Shown here piece after piece: positions 51,919-60,766 of a stretch of 64,000 nt of DNA. The stretch comes from Hymenobacter lapidiphilus (GTDB lineage: Bacteria > Bacteroidota > Bacteroidia > Cytophagales > Hymenobacteraceae). The notes under the pieces are model-generated. The model was given only the letters and a program-made list of their open reading frames with translations. It was not told the origin of the DNA and made no database searches. A program made the translations under genes and the position numbers. The stretch is taken from assembly GCF_013377885.1 (NCBI RefSeq), contig NZ_JABKAU010000010.1, forward strand, positions 1 through 64,000, given 5' to 3'. Each line of letters starts with the position of its first letter. The stretch's first letter is position 1.

Positions 51919-53862
51919 CTAGAAGTGCCAGCGCACGAAGGCCTCCATGGCCTCGTAGTTGGCCATGCCCAGGCGGTGGTATTGCTCGGCCGTTTCGTGG
52001 TTGCGGTGCTCGGCACGCACCCAGAACTCGCGCGCGTCGTCGCCCGGAAACACGGGCGTATCCTTCTGGCTCTGGTGCTTGAAGATGGCGTTGCGCTTGC
52101 GCGTAACCTCGTGGGGCGAGAGGGGCACGGCCATTTCAATTTCGTGCACCGGAAACTCGTGCCAGGCTCCGCGGTACATCCACACCCAGCAGTCCGCTAC
52201 CCAGCTTTCGGTGGCCTTCAGGCGGCGCAGGGCTTCGGCCACGATGTTGAAGCATACAATGTGCGTACCGTTGGGGTCGGCAAAGTCGCCGGCCAGAAAC
52301 ACCTGGTGCGGTTGTATGCGCTGCAGCAGCTGCATGGTTAGCTCAATATCGTCGTCGGTTACCGGGTTCTTCACCGTTTTGCCCGACTCATAGAAGGGCA
52401 GGGCCTGAAAGTGGATGTTACTGTCGGGCAGGCCGGCGTAGCGGGCCCCGGCAATGGCCTCGCTCTTGCGGATGTAGCTTTTCACGTTGCGGATTTCCTG
52501 GGTATCTACCTGGTTAGGCTGTTTCTGGCCGATAAACGCCCGCATGGCTTCGTACACGTTCAGCAGCTCGCTACTGTCGCGGCCCAGGCTTTTTTCCAGG
52601 TCGATGGCAAACTCCATGTAGCGCAGCACGTCATCGTCCCAGACGGCCGTGTTGCCCGAAGTCTGGTAGGCTACATGCACCTCGTGGCCCTGGTCAATCA
52701 GACGAATAAAAGTGCCGCCCATCGAAATCACGTCATCGTCGGGGTGGGGCGAGAAGATGAGGCTGCGCTTCTTTTCGGGCAGGGCCCGCTCGGGGCGCTG
52801 CGAGTCGTCGGCCCCGGGCTTGCCGCCGGGCCAGCCCGTGATGGTGTGCTGGAGGTGGTTGAAAATGGCAATATTGATGTCGTAGGCCGCGCCGCGCTCC
52901 GTGACCAGCTCGGCCATGCCGTTGTTGTTGTAGTCCTCTTCGGTGAGCTTGAGAATGGGCTTGCCCAGCGTGTTGGAAAGCCAGATGACGGCCTTCCTGA
53001 TCAGCAGTTCGCTCCACACGCAGTCCTTCACCAGCCAGGGCGTATCGAAGCGCGTCAGCTCGGCAGCGGCGGCGGCATCGAGCACAAATTCTACGTTGGG
53101 GGCCAACTGCAGGTAAGTAGCCGGCACCTCGCCCGATACCTCGCCCTCCACCGCCTTCTTCACAATAGAAGCCTTCTTGCCGCTCCAGGCCAGCAGCACC
53201 AGCTCGCGGGCCTTGAAAATGGTGCCGATGCCCATGGTAATGGCCTTGCGGGGCACGCTCTCCTTGCCCCCGAAGTCGCGCGAGGCGTCGCGGCGGGTGA
53301 GGTCGTCGAGCGTCACCAGGCGGGTGCCCGAGTTGGGTGCCGAGCCCGGCTCGTTGAAGCCTACGTGGCCCGTGCGGCCGATGCCCAGCAGCTGCAGATC
53401 GAGCCCGCCGGCCTGCTCAATCTGCTGCTCGTAGCGCAGGCAGTAGTCGGCCACGTCTTCGGGGGCCAGCGTACCATCGGGAATATGAATGTTTCCCGGC
53501 TCGATGTCGATGTGGTCGAACAGGTGTTCGTGCATGAACGTCACGTAGCTCTGGGGCGCCGTGGGCAGCATGGGGTAGTACTCGTCGAGGTTGAAGGTGA
53601 CAACGTTGGCGAAGCTCAATCCTTCCTGCTGGTGCAGGCGCACCAGCTCGGCGTACACGGCTACCGGCGTGGCCCCGGTAGCCAGGCCCAGCACGGCCTG
53701 CTCGCCAAGCTGCTGCTTGCCCCGGATGAGGTTGGCAATGCGCGCCGCCACCTGCACCGAAGCCAGCTGCGGGCTGGGGAAAACCGTGACGGGCTGCTTC
53801 TCGAAGCGCGTTTCTTCCAGCAGATTGAGCCGGGTTGTAACGGGGACAGGGGTATTGACCAT
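51919..53862 (-). CDS. nagB: Glucosamine-6-phosphate deaminase fused to LmbE/PIG-L deacetylase-like domain
   Basis: 647 residues from the ATG at 53862 (MVNTPVPVTTRLNLLEETRF). The N-terminal NagB domain (about 20-270) has VTFNLDEYYPMLPTAPQSY with catalytic Asp, and LQLLGIGRTGHVGFNEPGS. The second half (about 380-640) is a LmbE-like metal-dependent deacetylase with SPHPDDDVISMGGTF. The enzyme would turn glucosamine-6-phosphate into fructose-6-phosphate; the LmbE half may remove an acetyl group first. The fusion is common in Bacteroidota. No nagA or transporter is adjacent. Confidence 0.9.
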   Translation of the reverse strand: MVNTPVPVTTRLNLLEETRFEKQPVTVFPSPQLASVQVAARIANLIRGKQQLGEQAVLGLATGATPVAVYAELVRLHQQEGLSFANVVTFNLDEYYPMLPTAPQSYVTFMHEHLFDHIDIEPGNIHIPDGTLAPEDVADYCLRYEQQIEQAGGLDLQLLGIGRTGHVGFNEPGSAPNSGTRLVTLDDLTRRDASRDFGGKESVPRKAITMGIGTIFKARELVLLAWSGKKASIVKKAVEGEVSGEVPATYLQLAPNVEFVLDAAAAAELTRFDTPWLVKDCVWSELLIRKAVIWLSNTLGKPILKLTEEDYNNNGMAELVTERGAAYDINIAIFNHLQHTITGWPGGKPGADDSQRPERALPEKKRSLIFSPHPDDDVISMGGTFIRLIDQGHEVHVAYQTSGNTAVWDDDVLRYMEFAIDLEKSLGRDSSELLNVYEAMRAFIGQKQPNQVDTQEIRNVKSYIRKSEAIAGARYAGLPDSNIHFQALPFYESGKTVKNPVTDDDIELTMQLLQRIQPHQVFLAGDFADPNGTHIVCFNIVAEALRRLKATESWVADCWVWMYRGAWHEFPVHEIEMAVPLSPHEVTRKRNAIFKHQSQKDTPVFPGDDAREFWVRAEHRNHETAEQYHRLGMANYEAMEAFVRWHF

Positions 53863-54688
53863 CGGGCCGGGAATAAGGAGTGAAGAAGGAAGAGCGGGTA
53901 TGCGGGGCGCGCCACAGTAGCAGCCGGTGCCCAAAGGCAGATGCGTCGGAACTATGTGGAACCGGTATACAGCCGCCTCCCCCTAAGCCGGAGGCAGTAA
54001 ATTCCTGAAAGCATCCGGGCATAATAGTGTCGGCAACTTATCCTGGTACTGCACCGTCTTAAGCCGGCCAGTTGGCCGTGGCTGGCGGCTTGGCACCGCG
54101 CCGTTTTGTTGAGGCACTCCAGGAATGGCTGTTCTGTAACCAGCAACGGACTCATGGCAGGGGCTCCAAATGAATCGATTAAATAACCCGAGTTGCGAAG
54201 CCAGGCCCCGCACTGCGGTCCGGCAAACCACGTCGCAACATGGGTTAAATAAAGCAAAAGCATTCTGGTAAGCGAAACAACCTGGCCAAAATCCGCCGGA
54301 AGTCGGGAGGGGTAGGCCCGCTTAACCAAATCGGTTGGCTGCCTCGGCTTGAAGTAGCCGCCTGCGCCCGGCTCACTCCGGCAAGGGGGAAAGCGGCAAG
54401 TGGTAGGCATGGCCGGAAACCAGCGCCGGCTTTTTCGGCTCAGGCGGTGCAAAGCCAGCAGAGGCAGCATAAGCGGGGCTTTGACTTGCTGCCGATACCC
54501 CCCCCCCCGCTTTTAAGCCGACTGGCAATGTCGGTCAGGGCAAGACAGAGCAAGCTGAGTGGCCAGCCCGCTAAAACTTGTGCGGGGCAACAGAGTTATA
54601 GGGCACGGTTTTCGGGGGGAGCAGCGGCAACAAGGCACTGCCCCCGAACGCCATTCTGCTCACTCATCAGCATCAAACAGAAAATTCG
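53863..54688. other. 826-bp region without a recognised gene
   Basis: No frame here has the composition of the surrounding genes, and no RNA or repeat seen elsewhere in the window is recognised. The only notable item is a run of eleven C residues at 54498-54508. The region must hold the promoters of nagB (minus) and of the MBL protein (plus), but no convincing -7 box stands out. Confidence 0.55.
54498..54508 (+). repeat. Homopolymer of eleven C
   Basis: An uninterrupted C11 tract in non-coding DNA, 180 bp before the next start codon. Such runs are prone to slippage and to assembly error. Confidence 0.8.
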
Positions 54689-55477
54689 ATGAAATCTACC
54701 TTCCTGCTCACAGCCGCGCTGGCTGTTTTCGCGGTTCAGGCGCAGGCCCAGATGGCTGCCCCCGCCGCCGCGCCCCTGGCGGCCGCCGACCAGATTGCCA
54801 CCAAAAAAGGCCCCATAACGGTGCAGCCCATCACGCACGGCAGCGTGGTATTCACCTGGAACGGTAAAACCATTTACGTGGACCCCTACGGCGGAGCCGA
54901 AGCCTATGCCGGGCTGGCTGCGCCCGATGTTATCCTGATTACCGACATCCACGGCGACCATCTCGACCCCAAAACGCTGGCGGGCCTTTCGGTGGGTAAA
55001 GCCCTGATGATCGTGCCCAAAGCGGTGGCCGAAAAGCTGCCCGCCGAGTACCAGGCGCAGGTACGCATTCTTAACAACGGCCAGCGCCTCGATACGTTGG
55101 ATATGTCGGTTTCGGCCGTGGCCATGTACAATCTGCCCGAAGCCGCCGATTCGCGGCACACCAAGGGCCGGGGTAATGGTTACGTGCTGAACCTGGGCGG
55201 CAAGAACGTGTACCTGTCGGGCGACACCGAGGACATTGCCGAAATGCGCGCCCTCAAGAAAATAGACGTGGCTTTCGTGTGCATGAACCTGCCCTACACC
55301 ATGGACGTGGACCAGGCCGCTCAGGGCGTGCTGGCCTTCAAGCCGGGCATCGTGTACCCCTACCACTACCGGGGCCAGGATGGCCTGAGTGATGTGGACA
55401 GCTTCAAGAAAACCGTGAACACCGCCAACAAGAAAATCGACGTGCGGCTGCGTAACTGGTACCCGGCGGCTAAGTAG
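54689..55477 (+). CDS. Exported MBL-fold metal-dependent hydrolase
   Basis: 262 residues with signal peptide MKSTFLLTAALAVFAVQAQA. The beta-lactamase-fold core includes ITHGSVVFTWNGKTIYVDPY, the metal motif DIHGDHLDP, YLSGDTEDIAEMRALKKI with the metal-bridging Asp, and a late His in YPYHYRGQDG. It resembles the UlaG/UPF0173 branch of MBL proteins, but is exported to the periplasm; substrate unknown. The gene ends in a large hairpin. Confidence 0.88.
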   Translation: MKSTFLLTAALAVFAVQAQAQMAAPAAAPLAAADQIATKKGPITVQPITHGSVVFTWNGKTIYVDPYGGAEAYAGLAAPDVILITDIHGDHLDPKTLAGLSVGKALMIVPKAVAEKLPAEYQAQVRILNNGQRLDTLDMSVSAVAMYNLPEAADSRHTKGRGNGYVLNLGGKNVYLSGDTEDIAEMRALKKIDVAFVCMNLPYTMDVDQAAQGVLAFKPGIVYPYHYRGQDGLSDVDSFKKTVNTANKKIDVRLRNWYPAAK

Positions 55478-55486
55478 GCCTGCCTG

Positions 55487-55557
55487 CTACCCGCCACCCA
55501 AAACGGGCCCGCCACCTGGTTGCTACAACCAGGGGCGGGCCCGTTTTGGGTGGGTAG
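55487..55557. terminator. Large hairpin after the MBL gene
   Basis: CTACCCGCCACCCAAAACGG... pairs with the complement ending at 55557; the apical part (CCTGGTTG / CAACCAGG) makes a second stem. No T-run. It ends 11 bp before the stop codon of the convergent CsbD-like gene. Confidence 0.7.
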
Positions 55558-55568
55558 AGGCAGTAAGG

Positions 55569-55898
55569 CTACAACGCGTTCAGTAGCTTGATGACCTTGC
55601 GCTTGCCCTTGCCAAGCTTGGCCTGCAAACGGCTCACCAGCTCGTGGCCCTTGCCCTCCACATAGGCCAGGTCCTCGTCGGTGAGTTGGGTGTAGGTTTG
55701 CTGCAGCTTGGCTTTGAGCTGGTTCCAGTCGCCCTGCAGGCGCAGGCGCTGTTCGGTGCGGTAATGGCGGAACTGCTGGCGGCGCTCTGTGCTTCTTTTC
55801 GAGTAAAGCAGCACCCCCACGGCTGCCCCCACGCCGGCCCCGGCCAGGGAGGTGAGCAGCACTTTCATCGTGCGGATTTTGGTCGTATTTCGGGTCAT
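55569..55898 (-). CDS. Membrane-anchored CsbD-like stress protein
   Basis: 109 residues from the ATG at 55898 (MTRNTTKIRTMKVLLTSLAG); an internal ATG at 55868 would give 99. A glycine-rich membrane helix of YtxH type (LAGAGVGAAVGVLLYSK) is followed by a CsbD-like domain (QGDWNQLKAKLQQTYTQLTD, then EDLAYVEGKGHELVSRLQAK). CsbD proteins are stress-induced, and YtxH proteins likewise; the two halves in one small protein suggest an envelope stress role, not shown directly. A TACCTTTC box at 55912-55919 precedes it. Confidence 0.8.
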   Translation of the reverse strand: MTRNTTKIRTMKVLLTSLAGAGVGAAVGVLLYSKRSTERRQQFRHYRTEQRLRLQGDWNQLKAKLQQTYTQLTDEDLAYVEGKGHELVSRLQAKLGKGKRKVIKLLNAL

Positions 55899-55911
55899 CT
55901 GGAAAGGGATT

Positions 55912-55919
55912 GAAAGGTA
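55912..55919 (-). promoter_or_regulatory. -7 box of the CsbD-like gene
   Basis: TACCTTTC on the minus strand, 13 bases before the ATG at 55898. Confidence 0.5.
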
Positions 55920-56047
55920 AAAATAAAGCCGTCTGCCAGCCGGTTCGGGCACCGGGCGTCTGGCGTCCGACAAAGGTTGCCCCCTAAGCGCTTGGCCGCC
56001 TTGATTTGCGTCCGCTGAGCGAATGATTTTGGTCAAGATAGGGCAAA

Positions 56048-58093
56048 TCAGGCCAGAAATCCGGTTGGCTGGCCCGTGTGCGTGAGCGTAAGCTGGTGCA
56101 TGGCGCGGGTGCAGGCCACGTAAAGCATGCTCCTATCTACTTCCGTTTGGTAAGTGCGGGCCGATGCAAAGGGCACAACAACTTCATCAAACTCCAGCCC
56201 TTTGGCCAGGTGAGCGGTAGTGATGATGACGCCCTCTTTGAAAGACGAGGACTCGTCGGTGAGCAGGTGAACATCCGGGGCTGGCAGCGCCTCATGCACC
56301 TGCTCGGCCTGGTGCTGGGTTTTGCAGATGATGCCCAGCGACTGATTACCGGACTTGCGGAACGCCTCCAGCAGCCGCTTAAGCGTATCCAGCTCCTCGG
56401 CAGGGCTGCCGCAGCCCACCACGGCCGGGGCCGGCCCGTGCCTTTCCAGCGGAATAATGTGGGGGTTGGGCGTGATGCGCTGCGCGAAGGCCGTAATTTC
56501 CATCGTCGAGCGGTAGCTGCGGTAGAGCCGCACTACATCGGCCTGCGGGAAAACCCGCTCAATCGTTTCGGCCGAGGAGGCGCTGTACGGGTTCACCGTC
56601 TGGCTTACATCGCCCAGAATGGTTTTGCGGCAGGTAAACAGGCGCGACAGCACGGCGTACTGCACGGGCGTGTAGTCCTGCATTTCGTCTATCAGCAGGT
56701 GCTTTACGTGGGCGTAGGTGCTAACGCCCTCCAGCCGGATGCGCAGGTAAATCAGGGCAAACACGTCGGCGTACTCCAGCTTCAGGTTATGCCCGAGCTT
56801 CAGCAGCGTGGGCTGGCCGGCCCAGCGGTAGAAGTCGCGGTAGATGTCGAGCACGTTTTGAAACCGGAACATGCGGTTCATAGCCTCGCCAATCGTGCCC
56901 TTCTCGCGGCCGCTGAGCTTGCGGCCGGCGGCGTGGCGCACGTAATCGCGCACATCCTGGGCCACCAGCGCGAAGCGTTTCAGCAGCGGCACGCGGTGGT
57001 AGCCTCGGAACTTCTGCTCGATAAGGGCCTTCGGGACCAGTGTGCTGCCCACCCGCAGGTCCTGAAACGTGAGGTAGCTGTTTTCAATGTGCAGCAGGTA
57101 CTGGTTGAGCTGGCTCAGAAAATCGAACGACGACTTGAACCGGATGCGCTCAATGAAGGCCGCGTCGTGGTGCTCCAGCAAGGCCGATACCTGCTCAAAA
57201 AAGGTTTGGAACGGCTGCCGGTTTTCGAGCAGGTCGGCCGCCAGCTCCTCCATCACCATCTCCGGAATGTACTCCTCGCCCAGCTCGGGCAGCACGTTGG
57301 AAATGTAGTCGGCAAATACTTTGTTGGGCGAGATGATGAGAATGTCGCCGGCGGCAATAGTTTCGCGGTAGCGGTACAGCAGAAAGGCAATGCGGTGCAG
57401 GGCAATAGACGTTTTGCCCGAGCCGGCCACGCCCTGAATCACCATCACCGAGGCACTCTCGTTGCGGATAACCGCGTTCTGGTCGCGCTGAATGGTGGCA
57501 ACAATGTTCTTGAGCTTGTCGTCCGACGACTTGGCCAGCTCGCGCTGCAGTACATCGTCCTGAATGTTCACGTCGCTGTCGAGCAGAAACTCCATTCGGC
57601 CGTCGCGGATGCGGTATTGGCGCTTAAGCCCGATGGTGCCGCGCACCGGGCCTGCTGGCGTGGTGTAGGAGGCCGGGCCCGACTCGAAATCGTAGAACAT
57701 CGACGAAATGGGGGCCCGCCAGTCGTAAATCAGGTTGGCGCGCTGCAGCTCGTCGAAGAATGAGTAGATGCCGATGTACACCGGCGCGGCTTCGCGGCCG
57801 GTAGCGGCAAAATCGAGCCGGCCGAAGTAGGGCGACTGGCCCAGCTTGAGCAGCTTGCGCTTGCGGCCAACGGCCGCTTCGCCCGTAAACGCCATGCGGT
57901 TGATGGACTGGCCGGCCGCCACCATATCGGCCTCATCCATGCCCGACTGGTGCTCGTGGATATACTCTTTTTTCTCCCGCAGCTCCTCTGAAAACTGCTT
58001 TACCGAGCCGTCTACCCGCCGGATGGCCAGCGTCAGCTGCTCCTTTATCTGCTCCAGGTATTCCTTCTCCTCCTGTTGGGTTGCGTTTATCAC
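56048..58093 (-). CDS. helD: HelD-type superfamily 1 helicase (RNA polymerase-associated)
   Basis: 681 residues from the GTG at 58093 (VINATQQEEKEYLEQIKEQL), preceded by an AGGAG-like site; an ATG at 58132 would add 13. A coiled-coil N-terminus (about 10-55) leads to a UvrD-like core with Walker A GVAGSGKTSIALHRIAFL, Walker B HLLIDEMQDYTPVQYAVL, GDVSQTVNPYS, and motif VI SMLYVACTRAMHQLTLT. The layout, with the NLIYDWRAPISSMFYDFESG motif before the ATPase, matches HelD, which strips RNA polymerase from DNA in Gram-positive bacteria. Confidence 0.85.
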   Translation of the reverse strand: MINATQQEEKEYLEQIKEQLTLAIRRVDGSVKQFSEELREKKEYIHEHQSGMDEADMVAAGQSINRMAFTGEAAVGRKRKLLKLGQSPYFGRLDFAATGREAAPVYIGIYSFFDELQRANLIYDWRAPISSMFYDFESGPASYTTPAGPVRGTIGLKRQYRIRDGRMEFLLDSDVNIQDDVLQRELAKSSDDKLKNIVATIQRDQNAVIRNESASVMVIQGVAGSGKTSIALHRIAFLLYRYRETIAAGDILIISPNKVFADYISNVLPELGEEYIPEMVMEELAADLLENRQPFQTFFEQVSALLEHHDAAFIERIRFKSSFDFLSQLNQYLLHIENSYLTFQDLRVGSTLVPKALIEQKFRGYHRVPLLKRFALVAQDVRDYVRHAAGRKLSGREKGTIGEAMNRMFRFQNVLDIYRDFYRWAGQPTLLKLGHNLKLEYADVFALIYLRIRLEGVSTYAHVKHLLIDEMQDYTPVQYAVLSRLFTCRKTILGDVSQTVNPYSASSAETIERVFPQADVVRLYRSYRSTMEITAFAQRITPNPHIIPLERHGPAPAVVGCGSPAEELDTLKRLLEAFRKSGNQSLGIICKTQHQAEQVHEALPAPDVHLLTDESSSFKEGVIITTAHLAKGLEFDEVVVPFASARTYQTEVDRSMLYVACTRAMHQLTLTHTGQPTGFLA

Positions 58094-58213
58094 GGCCGAC
58101 TCCTGAAAATTGAACCCCAAAGGTCGGGGCAAATTCCGGGGTATGGAAGCGGCACGGCATTGCGGGCCCCGGCACTCCGCGCCGCTGGCTGGCCTGCCGT
58201 TTCGGCATAACGT

Positions 58214-58221
58214 ATTTTTGC
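58214..58221 (+). promoter_or_regulatory. -7 box of queG
   Basis: TATTTTTG, 21 bp before the ATG, a full match to TAnnTTTG. Confidence 0.6.
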
Positions 58222-58242
58222 ACGTCCTTTCTGCCTGATCTT

Positions 58243-59205
58243 ATGCTGCCAACGGCCCACTATACTGCTTTCATCAAACGCCGGGCGGCGGAGCTGGGCT
58301 TCATGTACTGCGGCATTTCGGAAGCCGGATTTCTGGAGGAAGAGGCCCCACGCCTCGAAAACTGGCTGAACCAGAATATGCACGGCCAGATGGCCTACAT
58401 GGCCAATCACTTCGACAAGCGCCTCGATCCGCGCCTGCTGGTGGAGGGTGCCAAATCGGTTATTTCGTTGCTGCTCAACTACTACCCGCCCGAGGAAACC
58501 CAGCAGCCCGACGATACCCTCAAAATCAGCAAGTATGCCTACGGCCGCGACTATCATTTCGTCATCAAAGACAAGCTGAAAGAGCTGCTCCACGATATGC
58601 AGCAGGAGATAGGGGAGGTGGGTGGCCGCTGCTTCGTCGATTCGGCCCCGGTGATGGATAAGGTCTGGGCTAAAAAGAGCGGCTTAGGCTGGGTGGGCAA
58701 AAACTCCAACCTGATTACGCCCGGCGTGGGCTCGTTCTACTTCATTGCCGAGCTGATTGTGGACGTGAAACTCGACTACGACGGCCCCATCAAAGACTAC
58801 TGCGGCACCTGCACCAAGTGCGTGGATGCCTGCCCTACCCAGGCCATTACCGAGCCCTACGTGGTGGACGGGAGCAAGTGCATCAGCTACTTCACCATCG
58901 AACTCAAAGACCAGATTCCGCGGGAAGTGGAAGGCAAGTTCGGCAACTGGGTATTCGGCTGCGACATCTGCCAGGATGTGTGCCCCTGGAACCGCTTCGC
59001 CAAGCCCCACCACGAGCCGCAATTCAACCCGCACCCGGCCCTGAAAGACCTGACCCGCGGCGACTGGCAGGAAATCACTCACGAGTTGTTCTCGGAGCTG
59101 TTCCGGCAGTCGGCCGTGAAGCGCACCGGCTACGCGGGCCTACAGCGCAACATTCGCTTCGTAACCGACGACGTGCCCGGGGCCACTGATGCGGCCGCTG
59201 ATTAG
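58243..59205 (+). CDS. queG: Epoxyqueuosine reductase QueG
   Basis: 320 residues. QueG reduces epoxyqueuosine to queuosine in tRNA, using cobalamin and two [4Fe-4S] clusters. Clusters are bound by [16 protein letters not shown] and by [31 protein letters not shown] and the N-terminal [20 protein letters not shown] are also typical. The family length of about 310-380 fits. No HEAT-repeat extension is present. Monocistronic with its own promoter. Confidence 0.96.
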   Translation: MLPTAHYTAFIKRRAAELGFMYCGISEAGFLEEEAPRLENWLNQNMHGQMAYMANHFDKRLDPRLLVEGAKSVISLLLNYYPPEETQQPDDTLKISKYAYGRDYHFVIKDKLKELLHDMQQEIGEVGGRCFVDSAPVMDKVWAKKSGLGWVGKNSNLITPGVGSFYFIAELIVDVKLDYDGPIKDYCGTCTKCVDACPTQAITEPYVVDGSKCISYFTIELKDQIPREVEGKFGNWVFGCDICQDVCPWNRFAKPHHEPQFNPHPALKDLTRGDWQEITHELFSELFRQSAVKRTGYAGLQRNIRFVTDDVPGATDAAAD

Positions 59206-59222
59206 CTGATTAAGCTTAAAAA

Positions 59223-59290
59223 CGCAAGGGCCGGGCAGCGCTACCAGTAGGTGCGGTGCCCGGCCCTTGCGGTGCCCGGCCCTTGCGGTG
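59223..59290. repeat. Hairpin plus 16-bp tandem repeat after queG
   Basis: CGCAAGGGCCGGGCA (59223-59237) pairs with TGCCCGGCCCTTGCG (59257-59271), a likely queG terminator without T-run. The right arm is itself repeated: the unit CGGTGCCCGGCCCTTG occurs twice and then partially. Confidence 0.75.
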
Positions 59291-59324
59291 CCGGCTGCGT
59301 GGGTTGCAACAGGAGAGGTGGGGC

Positions 59325-59519
59325 TTACCCCAAAGCAGGCTGACCGAAAACTCGGTTCAGAAGGCGATGATAAATTCTGGAAAATTGCTGGTAACACCAG
59401 GCTTTAAGTTCCTGCAAATCGGCGGGTACCAGATTCCGCAGGGCCTTGCGTAACTCCTTTTCAAACAGAATTTTGTCGAAGCTGACTTTCAGCAGAATGG
59501 TTTTAGCATACTCCAACAT
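59325..59519 (-). CDS. Small conserved hypothetical protein, 64 aa
   Basis: Starts MLEYAKTILLKVSFDKILFE. Fully helical, amphipathic and basic, with LRNLVPADLQELKAWCYQQF in the centre. I recall closely similar proteins in many Cytophagales, so it is likely real; function unknown. A TATCTTTC box at 59673-59680 on the minus strand lies 154 bp upstream, leaving a long leader that can fold as a CTACCCG / CGGGTAG stem. Confidence 0.65.
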   Translation of the reverse strand: MLEYAKTILLKVSFDKILFEKELRKALRNLVPADLQELKAWCYQQFSRIYHRLLNRVFGQPALG

Positions 59520-59817
59520 GATGGTAAATAATTTTAGGTGGGAAAGGTGGGAGGGTGGGTAAGAACGATGAATTAAAAGGTGGAAGGATGATTTTAAACA
59601 GCCAAACTGCCCCTTGTACGGGTGCTACAGAAAAAGGCCGCGCGCTACCCGCAGCCGGGTAGCCTCTTTCTTGAAAGATACAAAATATTATCGGACAGAT
59701 ACAGCTGCCAGACTAGTGGCTATAGCGGCCGGCGGGCCAAAAAAAGCAAGAGGAACGTAGTTTGCCACGCTCCTCCTGTAAAAAACCAGTGTTGCCAACC
59801 CGCTAGAAAGCCCGTAT
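59520..59817. other. Intergenic region between the 64-aa gene and ferritin-like gene 1b
   Basis: 298 bp. It contains the candidate -7 box at 59673-59680 (minus) and a GCTACCCGCAGCCGGGTAGC hairpin near 59644-59663 in the leader of the small gene. The A-rich run near 59739-59745 is not part of a clear terminator. No other feature. Confidence 0.5.
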
Positions 59818-60747
59818 TTAATACGTAAATAGGGCCGCTACATTGGTAGCGACAATGGCGTCGGCTGGTTCGTCGAAGGCCTCGGCCACCTTGCGCAGAA
59901 TGGCTTCTGCACTTAGTGGTGGCGTTGCCACGTTAATGGGCAGGGTCGAATCGAAGGGTACCGAAACTAGTGCGCCTCCCTGGCCATTGGCGCCGCTGGC
60001 GTTGTAGGTCTGGATGAAACCCGATTCGCCTTCGTACACCTTGGCAATGGCCGGGCTGGTGGCGGCCACCGGCGCGTCGTCGGGGCTAACCCAGCTTTTT
60101 ACCGCAACCCCGCGCTGCCGGCGCATAGTGCGCAGGTGCGAGGCATGGCGGGCTTCGGCCGAGTGGCTGCGCAGCAGTGTTTCGGTGAGGTAGGCATCGG
60201 CGCGCACAAAGTCAACCTGACTCTTGTAAACACGCACCGCCACGTCTTTCACTACCTGCGCCACCAGCAGGTAAGTGGCGGGGTTGGTCTGGATGTCGGG
60301 GTAAAGGGCAGTTTGGGTACCGTTGCGGCTGCCCGTAAAATCGTAGCGCGGCGTGGCCGGCAGCGTAGCACCACCGTCAGTAATCAGCTGCGAGAAAACA
60401 GTAACGCGCTGCGCCTCCTGCTGCTGAATAACCTGAATACCGGCTTTTTCGGTGGCCGTGAGGGGCAGGGCCGGGTAACCGGCCACGAGGCCCAGGGCAC
60501 GCGAGTGTAACTCGTTGCCCAGAGCTGCCAACTGGCGAACCAGCAGCAGTACATCGAGGCGGGTGCGGGTGTCGAGGGTGCCGGCGGTGGCTGGCTGGCT
60601 GAGGGCGCTTAGCAGCAGGCCCGGCAGCAGGGCCGTACCAGCTTGGCCCAGCCGGCCCAGGGCGGCGCGGCGTGGGGCCGCCAGTTGGGGGGCGGCAGTA
60701 GTCGAATCGAGGTCGGCCAACCGGGCCAGCAGGTTCAGAAAATCCAT
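59818..60747 (-). CDS. Ferritin-like domain protein 1b
   Basis: 309 residues (MDFLNLLARLADLDSTTAAP). After an N-terminal segment with RRAALGRLGQAGTALLPGLL, a four-helix ferritin-like domain of the PF13668/desiccation-related type appears: TATEKAGIQVIQQQEAQRVT, VAQVVKDVAVRVYKSQVDFV and SHSAEARHASHLRTMRRQRG. Metal ligands (Glu, and the EARHASHLR His residues) are present but spaced unlike classical ferritin, so a di-iron role is uncertain. Pairs with the upstream gene 1a, 19 bp away; a second such pair lies next to it. Confidence 0.82.
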   Translation of the reverse strand: MDFLNLLARLADLDSTTAAPQLAAPRRAALGRLGQAGTALLPGLLLSALSQPATAGTLDTRTRLDVLLLVRQLAALGNELHSRALGLVAGYPALPLTATEKAGIQVIQQQEAQRVTVFSQLITDGGATLPATPRYDFTGSRNGTQTALYPDIQTNPATYLLVAQVVKDVAVRVYKSQVDFVRADAYLTETLLRSHSAEARHASHLRTMRRQRGVAVKSWVSPDDAPVAATSPAIAKVYEGESGFIQTYNASGANGQGGALVSVPFDSTLPINVATPPLSAEAILRKVAEAFDEPADAIVATNVAALFTY

Positions 60748-60766
60748 GAGAAAGAAAAAGCGGAGC

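Noticed and set aside
52411..53883. 490-codon open frame antisense to the NagB-LmbE gene
   Set aside because: Mirror frame; the sense strand carries clear catalytic motifs throughout.
53952..54470. 172-codon open frame in the empty region
   Set aside because: Low similarity to real protein composition (many Cys, Arg and Ser), no -7 box and no neighbour support.
56078..57763. 561-codon open frame antisense to helD
   Set aside because: Mirror frame, with His/Val/Gly-rich composition typical of antisense GC-rich coding DNA.
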